From: Ruminiclostridium cellobioparum subsp. termitidis CT1112
Lineage (GTDB): Bacteria > Bacillota > Clostridia > Acetivibrionales > DSM-1351
Length of the DNA: 64,000 nucleotides
NCBI RefSeq assembly: GCF_000350485.1
Contig: NZ_AORV01000025.1
Span: 1-64,000 of the forward strand
Reading direction: 5' to 3'
Under the pieces are notes generated by a model, which saw only the letters and a list, made by a program, of their open reading frames with translations, ran no database searches and was not told the origin of the DNA. Position numbers and translations under genes: made by a program. Of the stretch, positions 35,451-45,256 are shown one piece after another (position 1 is the first letter of the stretch; each line of letters opens with the position of its first letter).

Positions 35451-37940
35451 TTAAAACTCTATTGTACACTTTTGATCATCATAAACCGCTTTGGCAGTGA
35501 TAATACCTTTTGAATGCCGTCCCAGCACCATGACTTTTTTTGGCTCATCGGGAAGCAGGTCGAAGTAATTGTCTGAAAAGAGCCAGCCAAATTCGTCTCC
35601 GTCCTCATTTCCCAGCAATTCAACACACCTTGCGAATTTTTTTGAGGTTATGACAAGACAGTTGCCGCCTTCTTTGGCAATTTCAAGGCCGGTATCCACA
35701 GGAAACATCAGATGCCTTTCCAGTTCAAACACATCAATGCATTCCGCAATCAATCCTCCGCCGGGTGCAAATGCTTTTGCACAGACCAGGAAACGCTTGC
35801 GGAACTGGCCGAATTCATCCAGGTCAGCCAATACCTTTGACTCATCGGCCATAACCGAAAAAGGTACGCTGAATCCTTTTACATAGCTATTATTATCCAT
35901 GTCAAACAACTTTATGTCAAGTGTCCCCTCAACCCGGTTCATGGTATCGTTTGTCATCCATACGTAGCCATGCCGTGAGAATTCACATGACAGCAGAATT
36001 GGTTCATAGGCCCGTTTCAAGGCATAATAGGGATAATACGGTTCCTGGAAATAATCGATTACTCCATAGGATATGATATTGCTGTTATTGTTGAATTTCC
36101 AGAGCATATGTCCCTTTGTTTTACGGACTCCTTTTTGATCTCCGGCTGAGTAGCCCCTGCGGAATCTTTCCACATCTTTTCTGATATATTCGGCATGGGC
36201 GGCACCAATGCGGTAAATCAACTCCCCCGGCGAATCAGCATCATAATAATGCTCAACAGGCCCCAATTTGATATGTCCTATATTTGTATTGTGATTGCAC
36301 CATGACCCGGGCCAGGGCAATGGATTTTTTCTGCTGACCTTTGCAGTATATCCCTCTGGCCACAATTCTTCAGGTGTCATCATTTTTTTCATTGTACGCA
36401 GCGGCGGAGTCGATACTCTGCAGTTTTCACTGAGAAAAACAGGATAATCCCTTTCAGGTACAAACCACAAATGGGTATATCCATGGGTATCTCCTGCCGA
36501 CGGATCGTTTGCCCATTTGCCTCCGTACGGAGAGGATGGATGGTACAAACGGTCGGGATCAAGTCTTTTACATACCTCGGGAAAGACCTCCATAAATATT
36601 TTTTCCCCGAAACAGTATTCACCCGGAAAATCATAATCGCGGGATAAAAGCATTTCATTGCCGCCGCACCACAGTAAAATACACGCATGATGGCGAAGTC
36701 TTTTTACAAGCTGCTCGGCTTCCATGCGGCAGGCTTCCATGAACCTGGGCTCTTCGCTGTACATGGAATAGCACAGATAAAAATCCTGCCACACCATGAT
36801 ACCCCGACTGTCGCACTGGTCATAAAATGCTTCGTCATAAACTTCACTTTCTCCCCAAACCCTCACTATATTGCAATTTCCCAGCTCTGCCAGATCCAGA
36901 ATTCTGTTCATCAGCTCTTCATTGTAGCAATTGGTAAGCGTATCGGGGTGGGTAAGATTCACTCCCCACAGCTTGAGCGGATGCCCGTTTATCCTGTAAT
37001 CAAAGTCTCCGGCAAGTTCAAGTTTCCTGAAGCCGACTTTTTTTATGAGCTGGTCACCTTTCTTACTCCCGCAGCGGATACAAATGGTGTATAAATATGG
37101 CTCCCCGTGTGTGCGGGGCCACCACAGCTGCGGTTTTTCTACAGTTATACGCAATTCTGCCGAATCTTCTGAAATTACCGACTTTTCAAGGCCTTTCAGA
37201 TTATTGTCCCCGTCATACACCGATATGGTACATTCGGTTTCCCCACTGTAGTTCTCCAGTTGAAGACTGCAGGCAATCGTTCCTTCGGTATAATCCTCAT
37301 TCAGGAACGAATCCAGCTTAAATTCCCTTATCCGGAGTGTCTCTGCCTGTTCCAGTACCACCTCGGAATAAATACCGCATCTGATAAGGCTTGGAATGGG
37401 CCCATTGTAATCATGAAACCCGGAGCGGAACACTCTCTCGCAGGAATTTGCAGGCACTCTGCCCGCATACTTCTCCGGTATCTCAATTGAATCGATCACT
37501 TTTTTTGAAGAATGAAAATATACCATAAGAGTATTGTTCTTCTTCAAATTTTCCAGCCGTTCTGTCCTGTGCTGGAGGTAAACATTATCGAACCGGGCTA
37601 TGCATTGTCCATTCAGATATATATCTGCATAAGTATCCAATCCCTTAAAATATAAATAAGAAGGAAGAGCCGGATCATCGGCTTTGAAGTCACAGAAATA
37701 TACCCAATCGAAGTCATCGATCCATGTATCCTTATTATGCCCCATAATGTTTGGATTTTCTATTACACCGTGGGAATATAAGATATCATGCACCTGAGAA
37801 GGCATTTTATTAATAGTATAATTTAAATCCGGGCCATCTCCATTTTCACAAAGCATATCCACAAGCCGTTCCGGCGTCAATTGCCCGTCAGGTTTTATCC
37901 GTCTTAGCTTCCAACCCTTTTCCAAAATCATACGTTTCAT
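35451..37940 (-). CDS. GH2-family beta-mannosidase
   Basis: An 829-residue cytoplasmic glycosidase with the layout of GH2 beta-mannosidases: N-terminal sugar-binding domain (FKGLDTYADIYLNG), immunoglobulin-like domain, then a TIM barrel. The acid/base Glu is in WCGGNE (near 428) and the nucleophile is probably the Glu of FLSENC (near 503). WQDFYLCYSMY and VRVWGESEVYDEAFYDQCD support the mannosidase branch. There is no signal peptide, so it acts on imported oligosaccharides. GGATGG precedes the ATG. Specificity is inferred. Confidence 0.85.
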   Translation of the reverse strand: MKRMILEKGWKLRRIKPDGQLTPERLVDMLCENGDGPDLNYTINKMPSQVHDILYSHGVIENPNIMGHNKDTWIDDFDWVYFCDFKADDPALPSYLYFKGLDTYADIYLNGQCIARFDNVYLQHRTERLENLKKNNTLMVYFHSSKKVIDSIEIPEKYAGRVPANSCERVFRSGFHDYNGPIPSLIRCGIYSEVVLEQAETLRIREFKLDSFLNEDYTEGTIACSLQLENYSGETECTISVYDGDNNLKGLEKSVISEDSAELRITVEKPQLWWPRTHGEPYLYTICIRCGSKKGDQLIKKVGFRKLELAGDFDYRINGHPLKLWGVNLTHPDTLTNCYNEELMNRILDLAELGNCNIVRVWGESEVYDEAFYDQCDSRGIMVWQDFYLCYSMYSEEPRFMEACRMEAEQLVKRLRHHACILLWCGGNEMLLSRDYDFPGEYCFGEKIFMEVFPEVCKRLDPDRLYHPSSPYGGKWANDPSAGDTHGYTHLWFVPERDYPVFLSENCRVSTPPLRTMKKMMTPEELWPEGYTAKVSRKNPLPWPGSWCNHNTNIGHIKLGPVEHYYDADSPGELIYRIGAAHAEYIRKDVERFRRGYSAGDQKGVRKTKGHMLWKFNNNSNIISYGVIDYFQEPYYPYYALKRAYEPILLSCEFSRHGYVWMTNDTMNRVEGTLDIKLFDMDNNSYVKGFSVPFSVMADESKVLADLDEFGQFRKRFLVCAKAFAPGGGLIAECIDVFELERHLMFPVDTGLEIAKEGGNCLVITSKKFARCVELLGNEDGDEFGWLFSDNYFDLLPDEPKKVMVLGRHSKGIITAKAVYDDQKCTIEF

Positions 37941-37969
37941 TTTTCAACCCATCCTTAAATCAGGTCTGT

Positions 37970-38911
37970 TTAAAAAACAAACCCTTTGGTAGCCGACAGT
38001 TTTTTCATAATGCTCTCGCTCAAGCGCTTTTCGCTGGCTGCTGTATTTTTCAAAACCTGATCGGCATTTTTTGCGCCGGGGATAACACTGCATATTCCAG
38101 GATAGCTCAAGTTGTATGCCAGTGCCAGTTCATTCATCTTCATACCGGTTTCCTTCACACATTCCTCGATTATTTTCATATCCTCCTGCACTGCTTCAAA
38201 ACGTTCCTTGCTCCAGAAACCTTTTCTGTTGTCGCCGTCGCCAAACTTTGTATCAACACCATACTTGCCGGTCAGAATCCCGCTTGCCAGAGGCTGGCTT
38301 GTAAAAACAGCTATGTTTCTCTCTTTTGCAATCCTTACAACCTCAATGTTGGATTTGTTCAGAATATTAAACGGGCATTCGATTGCCTCTATGGCACCAT
38401 TTTTATCTTTTTCCAGTGCATGCAGGGTATCTGCCGCTCCCCACATTGCCAGACCGCAGTATCTTGCCTTGCCCGACTTTTTGATCTCTTCCATTGTGCG
38501 GAAAACTTCAGCCTCATCCTGCCATTTTGAATCGGGGACATGCAAAAGATAGACATCCACATAGTCTGTTTGGAGGCGCTGTAAGCTTTCATCCAGGCTC
38601 ATCATGAGATAATCCCTTGTAAAATTCTTGTTTCGCTCGGGTACACGGAAATTGGTTCCCCCTTTTGTTACTATAACTGCCTCCTTGCGCATTCCTTTAA
38701 AAAATTCACCTATGAGCTCTTCACTGTGCCCGTCTCCATATGAATCACAGGTATCATAAAAATTAATGCCCGCATCCAGGGAAGCCTTTAACGCCTCCTT
38801 GGCATCGTCGTCCCGTCTGCCGCCGCCCCAGGCTGTTCCGCCTATTGCCCATGCTCCGAATCCTACATCCGAAACTTTAAAATCTGCATTTCCAAAATCA
38901 TTATATATCAT
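37970..38911 (-). CDS. aldo/keto reductase
   Basis: A 313-residue NADPH-dependent oxidoreductase. The catalytic Tyr lies in FYDTCDSYGDGHSE with the Asp before it, Lys in IVTKGG, and the family signature LGRSEE-like EELIGEFFKG. It may reduce the aldehyde end of a released sugar or detoxify aldehydes. The ATG at 38911 is used; AAAGGAA lies upstream. It sits between the GH5 and GH2 genes in the same direction and is probably co-transcribed. Confidence 0.88.
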   Translation of the reverse strand: MIYNDFGNADFKVSDVGFGAWAIGGTAWGGGRRDDDAKEALKASLDAGINFYDTCDSYGDGHSEELIGEFFKGMRKEAVIVTKGGTNFRVPERNKNFTRDYLMMSLDESLQRLQTDYVDVYLLHVPDSKWQDEAEVFRTMEEIKKSGKARYCGLAMWGAADTLHALEKDKNGAIEAIECPFNILNKSNIEVVRIAKERNIAVFTSQPLASGILTGKYGVDTKFGDGDNRKGFWSKERFEAVQEDMKIIEECVKETGMKMNELALAYNLSYPGICSVIPGAKNADQVLKNTAASEKRLSESIMKKLSATKGFVF

Positions 38912-38971
38912 TAAAATTCCCAATTCCTTTCATTCTTTATCATTCAGTTAACTTTTATCAGTCAGCCTTTA

Positions 38972-40423
38972 TCATTCGGTTAACCTTTGCTTTAAAATTT
39001 CCAGGTAGTCCTTGTTGATTATGCAATTCTTGAAGTTAAACGCCTGCATTATACTATCAATTTCTGTTTCGGTCATATTTGCAAATCTTCTTGCATAGGC
39101 AGGCTGCAGCATTGCAGCAGCATAACCGGTGAGTGCCGCATAGTTGAAGGTATATGCATTAGCGGCATTCTGGCATTGATAATTGCCCGACTCGGCCAGT
39201 ATCAAGTCAGCCAGTTCACGCGACTTGACTCTTCCGGGAGAATCCCAGTACTGTGCTACAAAATTTTCGGCGCCCAGGTTCCGTTTCATCTGCTGTACAG
39301 GTTCTACAATCTTCATGTAGTCTGATTCCGGATCAAGAGTCACCCATCCCATTATTCCGGCATCCTTATATGTCCAGGTTGTCCAGTTTATATCACATTC
39401 GTTGTACACCGCAAGCTGGTCATCCATTGCTTTAAGCCTGTAATGCAACTGCTCTTTCTCTCCATGATATTGAGAGCCGAATTCACCCACCCATATAGGA
39501 ACATTATGCTGCCTGCTGAAAATATATCCCTGACAGTTCAAAATATCCATTTTCTGGCGGTTTTTATCCCAGTAAACAAGTCCTGCCTCAGACTGGTAAT
39601 AGCCCGGATAAGGGCCTGATCCGAAACCCGGTGAAGTATAATTGTGGCTGCTGTAAACCAGGTTGTCAGCAAAAGGTGTATCAAGGCCTTCAAAATAACG
39701 GGAATAGTTGTCCCCTTCCAGGAAAATGATATGTTTCGGATCGATGTCCCGGATAGCCTTTACCGTACGGCTGTACAAGCTGTTCATAGCATTCCAGTCG
39801 GGCTTGTAATGTTCATAAAAATCAAAAGCATGCTCTCCATTGGGGTTTCCGGTGGAAGGCTCATTGATCAGATTATATCCTGCAACAACATTTCTTCCCT
39901 CATATCTGCGTGCAAACTCCTGCCACAACGCGACAAAGCGGTCCTGGAAGAGCTTGTGCGTCCATAACAGCGCCACTCCCCTCTCATTGTCGGAATGCCA
40001 GTGACAATTCTGCCAACCCGGTGCCGCATGCATATCCAGAATGACGTAAATGGAGTATTTCTCGCAAAGCTTCAAAATACCATCCAGGCGTTTAAAGCCC
40101 TCTTCATTATATGAAAACGGTTTATCATCCGTTTCAAAGCACCTGTAATTCAAGGGAATACGGATGCAGTTGGCACCGCTGGCCGCAATAAAGGCAATGT
40201 CGTCCTCGGCAAAGAAATTATCCGCCATACGGTCAAAAAACATTTTTCCTTTTACGCTTCCCAGAGTATCCAGCATGTGTTTTCTCAAAGCACTCTCGGT
40301 TCCCGGGTATGCATTTATAAAATCCTCAAGATTGAGAAAACCTCCAATGCAGGTTCCACGTAAATTTACAACTTTTCCGCTTGTATTAATAATTTTTCCA
40401 TTCTCTATTTGTAGTAAATCCAT
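38972..40423 (-). CDS. cytoplasmic GH5-family glycosidase
   Basis: A 483-residue (beta/alpha)8 retaining glycosidase. The acid/base is in LINEPSTGN (Glu near 187), the nucleophile in WVGEFGSQ (near 314), and GASGANCIRIPLNYRCFE-like IRIPLNYR supports the family. It has no signal peptide or carbohydrate-binding module, so it trims imported beta-oligosaccharides (mannan- or glucan-derived). This differs from the secreted cellulosomal GH5 enzymes usual in such clostridia. It follows the importer permeases. Confidence 0.85.
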   Translation of the reverse strand: MDLLQIENGKIINTSGKVVNLRGTCIGGFLNLEDFINAYPGTESALRKHMLDTLGSVKGKMFFDRMADNFFAEDDIAFIAASGANCIRIPLNYRCFETDDKPFSYNEEGFKRLDGILKLCEKYSIYVILDMHAAPGWQNCHWHSDNERGVALLWTHKLFQDRFVALWQEFARRYEGRNVVAGYNLINEPSTGNPNGEHAFDFYEHYKPDWNAMNSLYSRTVKAIRDIDPKHIIFLEGDNYSRYFEGLDTPFADNLVYSSHNYTSPGFGSGPYPGYYQSEAGLVYWDKNRQKMDILNCQGYIFSRQHNVPIWVGEFGSQYHGEKEQLHYRLKAMDDQLAVYNECDINWTTWTYKDAGIMGWVTLDPESDYMKIVEPVQQMKRNLGAENFVAQYWDSPGRVKSRELADLILAESGNYQCQNAANAYTFNYAALTGYAAAMLQPAYARRFANMTETEIDSIMQAFNFKNCIINKDYLEILKQRLTE

Positions 40424-40472
40424 AATTTTTGTCCTTTACCATGAGTATTATAAATCCATTAATTGCATACTG

Positions 40473-41297
40473 CTATTCTTTCACAGCCCCCGCCGAAAGT
40501 CCTTTAATTACCTGCTCCTGACATAGGAAATAGAAAATCATTACGGGCAGGGAAGCCACCAATACCGCCGTAAGAATAGCAGGGATATTTATCGATTCCG
40601 CTCCGTAGAATTCACGGATTCCTATGGGCAGTGTTTTCTGGCTGGGAGAGTTGATCAATGTCAAACCAAATATAAATTCGTTCCAGCACGCCAGAAAATT
40701 GAAAATAGCCACAGTTGATACCGCAGGCAGCGAAAGAGGCAGCATGATCTGTCCGTATATCCTGAAAACCGATGCTCCGTCAATGTAAGCGGATTCCTGT
40801 ATACTCTTTGGTACTTCCTTGAAAAAACCCGTCATAATAAATACCGAAATAGGAATTGCAAAGCTTGTATAAGGTCCTATCAAGCCATAGGTTTTATCCA
40901 ATAATCCCAGCTGCCTGTTTAACGCAAAAATCGGGATCAGGGTTGTGTGTGCAGGTATCATCATACCTACCAGAAATAACATGAAAACTGCCTTGTTAAG
41001 TTTGAATTTCATTGTTGCCAACGCAAAACTTGCCATTGATGCTATAAAAATAGCCAGTGAAACAGAAATACCGGCTACAAACAGCGAATTAAACAGGTAT
41101 CTCAAAAAATTTGCCTTGAAAACCGCAATAAAATTTCCTATATAAAAAGTTGACGGAATATTCCAGAAGCTCTGCATATATCCATTCTGGTCCTTAATGG
41201 AGGTAATAAGGACAAAAACAAATGGAAATCCGAATATTATTAGAAATAATATTGCTACAAAATATAAAAGAGCCTTAAGAGTAATTTGCTTTGTCAT
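40473..41297 (-). CDS. sugar ABC transporter permease (MalG type)
   Basis: A 274-residue permease with six membrane segments. The EAA loop is QESAYIDGASVFRIYGQIMLPLSLP and the C-terminus GLSAGAVKE is typical. Its start overlaps the stop of the MalF-type gene by one base. It works with the MalF-type subunit and the solute-binding lipoprotein; no ATPase gene is nearby. Confidence 0.92.
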   Translation of the reverse strand: MTKQITLKALLYFVAILFLIIFGFPFVFVLITSIKDQNGYMQSFWNIPSTFYIGNFIAVFKANFLRYLFNSLFVAGISVSLAIFIASMASFALATMKFKLNKAVFMLFLVGMMIPAHTTLIPIFALNRQLGLLDKTYGLIGPYTSFAIPISVFIMTGFFKEVPKSIQESAYIDGASVFRIYGQIMLPLSLPAVSTVAIFNFLACWNEFIFGLTLINSPSQKTLPIGIREFYGAESINIPAILTAVLVASLPVMIFYFLCQEQVIKGLSAGAVKE

Positions 41298-42238
41298 TAA
41301 TTATTCTCCTCCTTTCTGCGGGTTCCAAATTGGAACAGGGCAACCATGGTCAGGGATACTATAAACATAAATGCCGCAACCGAACTGGCATATCCCATAT
41401 TCGAAGACTCGAAGCCATTTTTGTACATATAGGTGGCCATTACTTCGGTTGCTCCGTTAGGTCCTCCTCCGGTCATAACATACACCAGATCGAAGTACTT
41501 CAAAGAACCTACCAGGGATAATATTGCCGATGTCTTCAAGGTCGGCGCCAGCAAGGGCAGGGTAATGCTCTTGAACAGCTGAAGCTTGTTTGCTCCGTCT
41601 ATGGTGGCTGCCTCGTTGATTTCATCTGCGATATTTGTAAGCCCTGCCCGCAGCAGGATCATATACTGGGGAATATACTGCCAGCATACAACGAATAAAA
41701 CCGCTGGCATTGCACTCTTAGGATCTCCTATCCAGGCCATGTTCTCAAGAGATTTAAAGCCCATGGCTGTGAACATATGATTGATCAGTCCGTAATAAGG
41801 GTCAAACATCAGAAGCCAGATAATACCTGTTGCGACAGTTGACAGCAGCATAGGCATAAAATATACGGTTCTGAAGAATTTTGCTCCGCGGATCTTACTG
41901 TTGACAATGAGTGCCAGAATAAGTCCGAATGAGAGCTGGAATACAATTGAAACAACCACCAGAATCAGATTATTTTTTAATGCCAGCCAGATATTTATAT
42001 CCGTAACCAAATTAATATAATTCTTTAATCCTATAAATGTCATTCTGGGACTCAGTCCCGACCATTTCATAAAGCTATAGTAAAAAGTCCGGAAAATACC
42101 ATAAACATTATAAGTACCGTATACCAATAATGCCGGCAAAAGGAATAATAAAATCGTTAACCGTTGTTTCATCGCTTGTTTTATTTTACTTTTTTTAACA
42201 TAATCGTTACCGGGCATAGTTCCCTCAAGCGTTTTCAT
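41297..42238 (-). CDS. sugar ABC transporter permease (MalF type)
   Basis: A 313-residue permease with an EAA loop at INEAATIDGANKLQLFKSITLPLLAP and six membrane segments after a basic N-terminus. The ATG at 42238 has TGAGGTG upstream; an internal ATG (MPGNDY) with GAGGG close by is an alternative. It forms the channel with the MalG-type partner. Confidence 0.92.
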   Translation of the reverse strand: MKTLEGTMPGNDYVKKSKIKQAMKQRLTILLFLLPALLVYGTYNVYGIFRTFYYSFMKWSGLSPRMTFIGLKNYINLVTDINIWLALKNNLILVVVSIVFQLSFGLILALIVNSKIRGAKFFRTVYFMPMLLSTVATGIIWLLMFDPYYGLINHMFTAMGFKSLENMAWIGDPKSAMPAVLFVVCWQYIPQYMILLRAGLTNIADEINEAATIDGANKLQLFKSITLPLLAPTLKTSAILSLVGSLKYFDLVYVMTGGGPNGATEVMATYMYKNGFESSNMGYASSVAAFMFIVSLTMVALFQFGTRRKEENN

Positions 42239-42287
42239 TAATGTAGCACCTCACATTGCTTATTAAGATTCAGGTCTGTAACCATAA

Positions 42288-42321
42288 GGGGCTAAGTCAA
42301 GCCCAAATTTGACCTAGCCCC
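42288..42321 (-). terminator. stem-loop between solute-binding-protein and permease genes
   Basis: GGGGCTAAGTCAA (42288-42300) pairs with TTGACCTAGCCCC (42309-42321) with one mismatch around an eight-base loop. No T-run follows on the minus strand, so it more likely stabilises the upstream message than terminates. Confidence 0.6.
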
Positions 42322-42344
42322 TGTGGCTTTGTTCAGTGAGTGAG

Positions 42345-43691
42345 TTATTTATCTTTTAATACTTTTTGCGCTGTGTCCTCACACTTTTTGTATACATCTT
42401 CAGGGCTCATTGCTCCGCCGATCAATGCCTGTGTGGATTCATTGAAAGCAGTTGCAACTTCTGTTGGAAGTCCCTGGTCAAAGAAATTCTGAACCGAAGT
42501 GGATTGTGACAGAATTCCCATAATTCCGCTTACAATAGGATCTTTGATGTTAACATCCTTTGTAGCAACCAGGATACCTCCGTCATTTGCATTTCTTTCA
42601 TTAAGTTCCTTATCGGTTGTGTAATATTTCAAGAATGCTACAGCATCATCAGGATTTTTACAGTCCTTTGATACCGAGAAGGCATTATTTCCAAGCAAGG
42701 TTTCCTGTGTAGTTCCTTTTCCGCCGTTAACTGTAGGGAATGGAGCAACTGCGAGATTGTTTTTATAGAAATCAGGGCTTTCGTCCTTAGCAGCAGAACT
42801 CATGCTGCCTGTTTGCAGCATCATAGCTGCCTTTTCAGAGTAGAACAGCATACGGTCTCCGCCTGTATCATAATTGATACCGTTAGTACCTGCCGGGAAC
42901 CAACCTTCGTCAACCATTTGCTTAATATTCTTACCGGCATTTATAAATGCATCTTTATCAAATACGCCATTTCCTTTATCTTCAAGACCGGTTATTATGG
43001 CATCCTTTCCGCCGAAACGGATATACTGGTAAATGTAGTACATAGCTCCGGGCCATGCGCCTTTGTTACCCATTGCGAAAGGTATTATGCCGTTGTCTTT
43101 GAAAGTCTTTGCAACAGTTTGCATTTCATCCCATGTCTTTGGGAATGTCAAGCCGTATTTATCAAACAAAGCCTTGTTATAGTATATTACAGTACCTGTA
43201 AGTATATAGGGAACTCCGTATACCTTTCCGTCAAAAGTATCAAGATCCCATGCAGCTTCTGAGAGCTGTGATTTAAAATCTGATGACTTGTCTGTGATTT
43301 CCAGTACCTGATCCTCATCAACAAACTGCTTGAGCCATGCACCGCCCCATGAATGGAAAATATCCGGAGCTTGACCGCTTCCCATAACTGTCTTTAATTT
43401 TGTCTTGTAGGGGTCGTTTTCAAAAAACTGTATCTCAACCTCTACATTATTGGTTTTCTTAAAATTTGCTGCCGCATCATTGAAAACTTTGGTAGCCGCA
43501 TCATTCTTAACGATTGTCCACAAAGTAAGGTGCTTTGCTTCACCGGAACCACTCTGAACATCACTTGCAGCCGATTGAGAAACTGCTCCTGATGTATTTC
43601 CTGATGTGTCTGAACTACCACAAGCGGCTAAGGACATCACTGTAGAAATTGCAAGAACGATTGATAATAACCTCTTTTTCATTTTCTTCAT
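42345..43691 (-). CDS. extracellular sugar-binding lipoprotein of ABC importer 2
   Basis: A 448-residue family 1 solute-binding protein with a lipoprotein signal (KKRLLSIVLAISTVMSLAACGSS, lipobox LAAC). GAGGAGG precedes the ATG at 43691; a second Met four codons later is also possible. It is the first gene of the beta-mannoside operon and sits behind a near-consensus promoter with LacI/CcpA-type operators. The substrate is inferred to be beta-mannosides or related oligosaccharides from the GH2 and GH5 genes. Confidence 0.92.
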   Translation of the reverse strand: MKKMKKRLLSIVLAISTVMSLAACGSSDTSGNTSGAVSQSAASDVQSGSGEAKHLTLWTIVKNDAATKVFNDAAANFKKTNNVEVEIQFFENDPYKTKLKTVMGSGQAPDIFHSWGGAWLKQFVDEDQVLEITDKSSDFKSQLSEAAWDLDTFDGKVYGVPYILTGTVIYYNKALFDKYGLTFPKTWDEMQTVAKTFKDNGIIPFAMGNKGAWPGAMYYIYQYIRFGGKDAIITGLEDKGNGVFDKDAFINAGKNIKQMVDEGWFPAGTNGINYDTGGDRMLFYSEKAAMMLQTGSMSSAAKDESPDFYKNNLAVAPFPTVNGGKGTTQETLLGNNAFSVSKDCKNPDDAVAFLKYYTTDKELNERNANDGGILVATKDVNIKDPIVSGIMGILSQSTSVQNFFDQGLPTEVATAFNESTQALIGGAMSPEDVYKKCEDTAQKVLKDK

Positions 43692-43739
43692 AGCCTCCTC
43701 AAAATTTTTTATACCTATACTACACAAGGGTTGCTCATA

Positions 43740-43753
43740 TGAAATCGCTCTCA
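43740..43753. promoter_or_regulatory. cre/LacI-type operator in the leader of importer 2
   Basis: TGAAATCGCTCTCA matches the cre consensus TGWNANCGNTNWCA at every defined position. It lies 49 bases upstream of the start codon. Confidence 0.65.
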
Positions 43754-43907
43754 AATCTAAATAAAGATAACTGATACAAAACCGTGGCCATATCATATAA
43801 ATTGAATAAAAAATGCAGCTAAACTCTACTTTTTTTGGTCACATTTACAATAATACTGTTAAAAAATGTACTTTTGGTAGTATGTATCCAGATGTCATAT
43901 TTTGAAT

Positions 43908-43967
43908 TGTAAGCGCTCTCATTCCCAACCTTAATTTTAATTATACAATGAAAATGTTTTTTGTCAA
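43908..43967 (-). promoter_or_regulatory. promoter plus operator of the importer 2 operon
   Basis: On the minus strand a perfect TTGACA (43962-43967) and a perfect TATAAT (43940-43945) have a 16-base spacer. TGTAAGCGCTCTCA (43908-43921), a full cre-consensus match, lies about 12-25 bases downstream of the expected transcript start, where a LacI-family repressor or CcpA would block elongation. The remaining leader to 43691 has a second operator only. Confidence 0.75.
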
Positions 43968-44035
43968 CACTTTAGCCGGATTATTTTTATCATCTTTTCC
44001 CGTCCAAAGAGTAATAATTCAAACTGGGACAATAT

Positions 44036-44084
44036 AAAAAAGTTGCTGCCAAATGCGGCCGTACCACATCCTGCAGCAACTTTT
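44036..44084 (-). terminator. terminator of the LacI-family gene
   Basis: AAAAAGTTGCTGC pairs with GCAGCAACTTTT across a 23-base loop, with T-runs on both sides. It follows the LacI-family stop codon on the minus strand. Confidence 0.75.
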
Positions 44085-44106
44085 CATCCGAAATATTAAT
44101 AACTCT

Positions 44107-45135
44107 CTACTTCAGAGGAATACACGTTTTTCCTTCAAATAATTTGGCTTTCATATTTATTGTGGATTTTTTCGGTTTTTCACCGTCTAGCCAGGCAACC
44201 ATTAACTCGGCCGCAATCCTGCCCATTTCATGGGTAGGTTGTTCCATGGTAGTCAAAACCGGTAAATACGCCGAATGGTCAAAGGTATCTCTGATCCCGT
44301 CAAATCCGATGACCGAGACGTCCTCCGGCACACGTATGTTCATTTCACCGGCAGCATAGATTCCCCCGTAGGCCGATTCGTCACTTCCGAAAAAGACTGC
44401 GGTGGGAGGATTCTCATGAGCCATAAGCTGTTTCATACCCCAGTAGCCGTCCTTGAACGAATGTCCTCCGTTTATGACATTGTCGGGAAGTACCTGTAAG
44501 CTGGCCTGCTCCATTGCTCTGGTAAAGCCTTGAAGCCTGGATTTTCCGATTCCGCTGGTCATCAGCCCGGTTATATGCCCGATGGACTTATGCCCCAGAC
44601 CGATCAGATAATTTGTGGCCTGATATGCTCCTTCCACATTATCTACATTGACACTGACTATCCTGGAATCGTCCAAACAATTTTGAATAACAATATATGG
44701 AATGTTAACGCTCTCTAAAAAATCAATGTCCTCTTTTTCCAGGTCATTGAGTAAAGTCATGATAACACCGTCTACGCCGTGGCTTACAAGGTTTTTCAGG
44801 TTTTCTTTATAAGCCTTCTGGTAATCCCAGAAGGTCTTGTGCTTTTTACTGTTTGCAAAGAATAAACCATAATCTGTAGGAACTACACCATCTTCAATTC
44901 CCGATATATAGTTGCCCCAAAAAGGCTGTGTTATATTGTAAATCAGTGCGCCTATTATGTTGCTTCTTTTCCTGACAAGTGAACGCGCAGCGGCACTTGG
45001 GATATAATTGAGCTCATTGATAACCTCTTCAACTTTTTTACGGGTTTCTTCCCTGACTCCCGGAAAATTATTTATTACTCTGGATACTGTAGCACGTGAA
45101 ACTCCAGCCTTTTTAGCAATCAAATCAATATTCAT
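44107..45135 (-). CDS. LacI-family transcriptional regulator
   Basis: A 342-residue repressor. The N-terminal helix-turn-helix and hinge are clear (NIDLIAKKAGVSRATVSRVINNFPGV, then IPSAAARSLVRKRS), followed by a periplasmic-binding-protein-like sugar-sensing domain. AAGGTGG precedes the ATG at 45135. It lies directly upstream of the importer 2 operon in the same direction. Three matching operators, two before the operon and one before its own gene, support local control and autoregulation. Confidence 0.92.
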   Translation of the reverse strand: MNIDLIAKKAGVSRATVSRVINNFPGVREETRKKVEEVINELNYIPSAAARSLVRKRSNIIGALIYNITQPFWGNYISGIEDGVVPTDYGLFFANSKKHKTFWDYQKAYKENLKNLVSHGVDGVIMTLLNDLEKEDIDFLESVNIPYIVIQNCLDDSRIVSVNVDNVEGAYQATNYLIGLGHKSIGHITGLMTSGIGKSRLQGFTRAMEQASLQVLPDNVINGGHSFKDGYWGMKQLMAHENPPTAVFFGSDESAYGGIYAAGEMNIRVPEDVSVIGFDGIRDTFDHSAYLPVLTTMEQPTHEMGRIAAELMVAWLDGEKPKKSTINMKAKLFEGKTCIPLK

Positions 45136-45175
45136 TGCTTCCACCTTTTTGAATTATTTCATATGTAGAGAATAA

Positions 45176-45204
45176 CATATATGATTTTTTTAAACAAGCA
45201 TCAA
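45176..45204 (-). promoter_or_regulatory. promoter of the LacI-family gene
   Basis: On the minus strand TTGATG and TATATG have a 17-base spacer about 40 bases upstream of the start codon. Confidence 0.5.
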
Positions 45205-45256
45205 CTTCACGTAAACAGCAATTTTAGCTAAAATTCACATATATGGGGCCTAAAAA

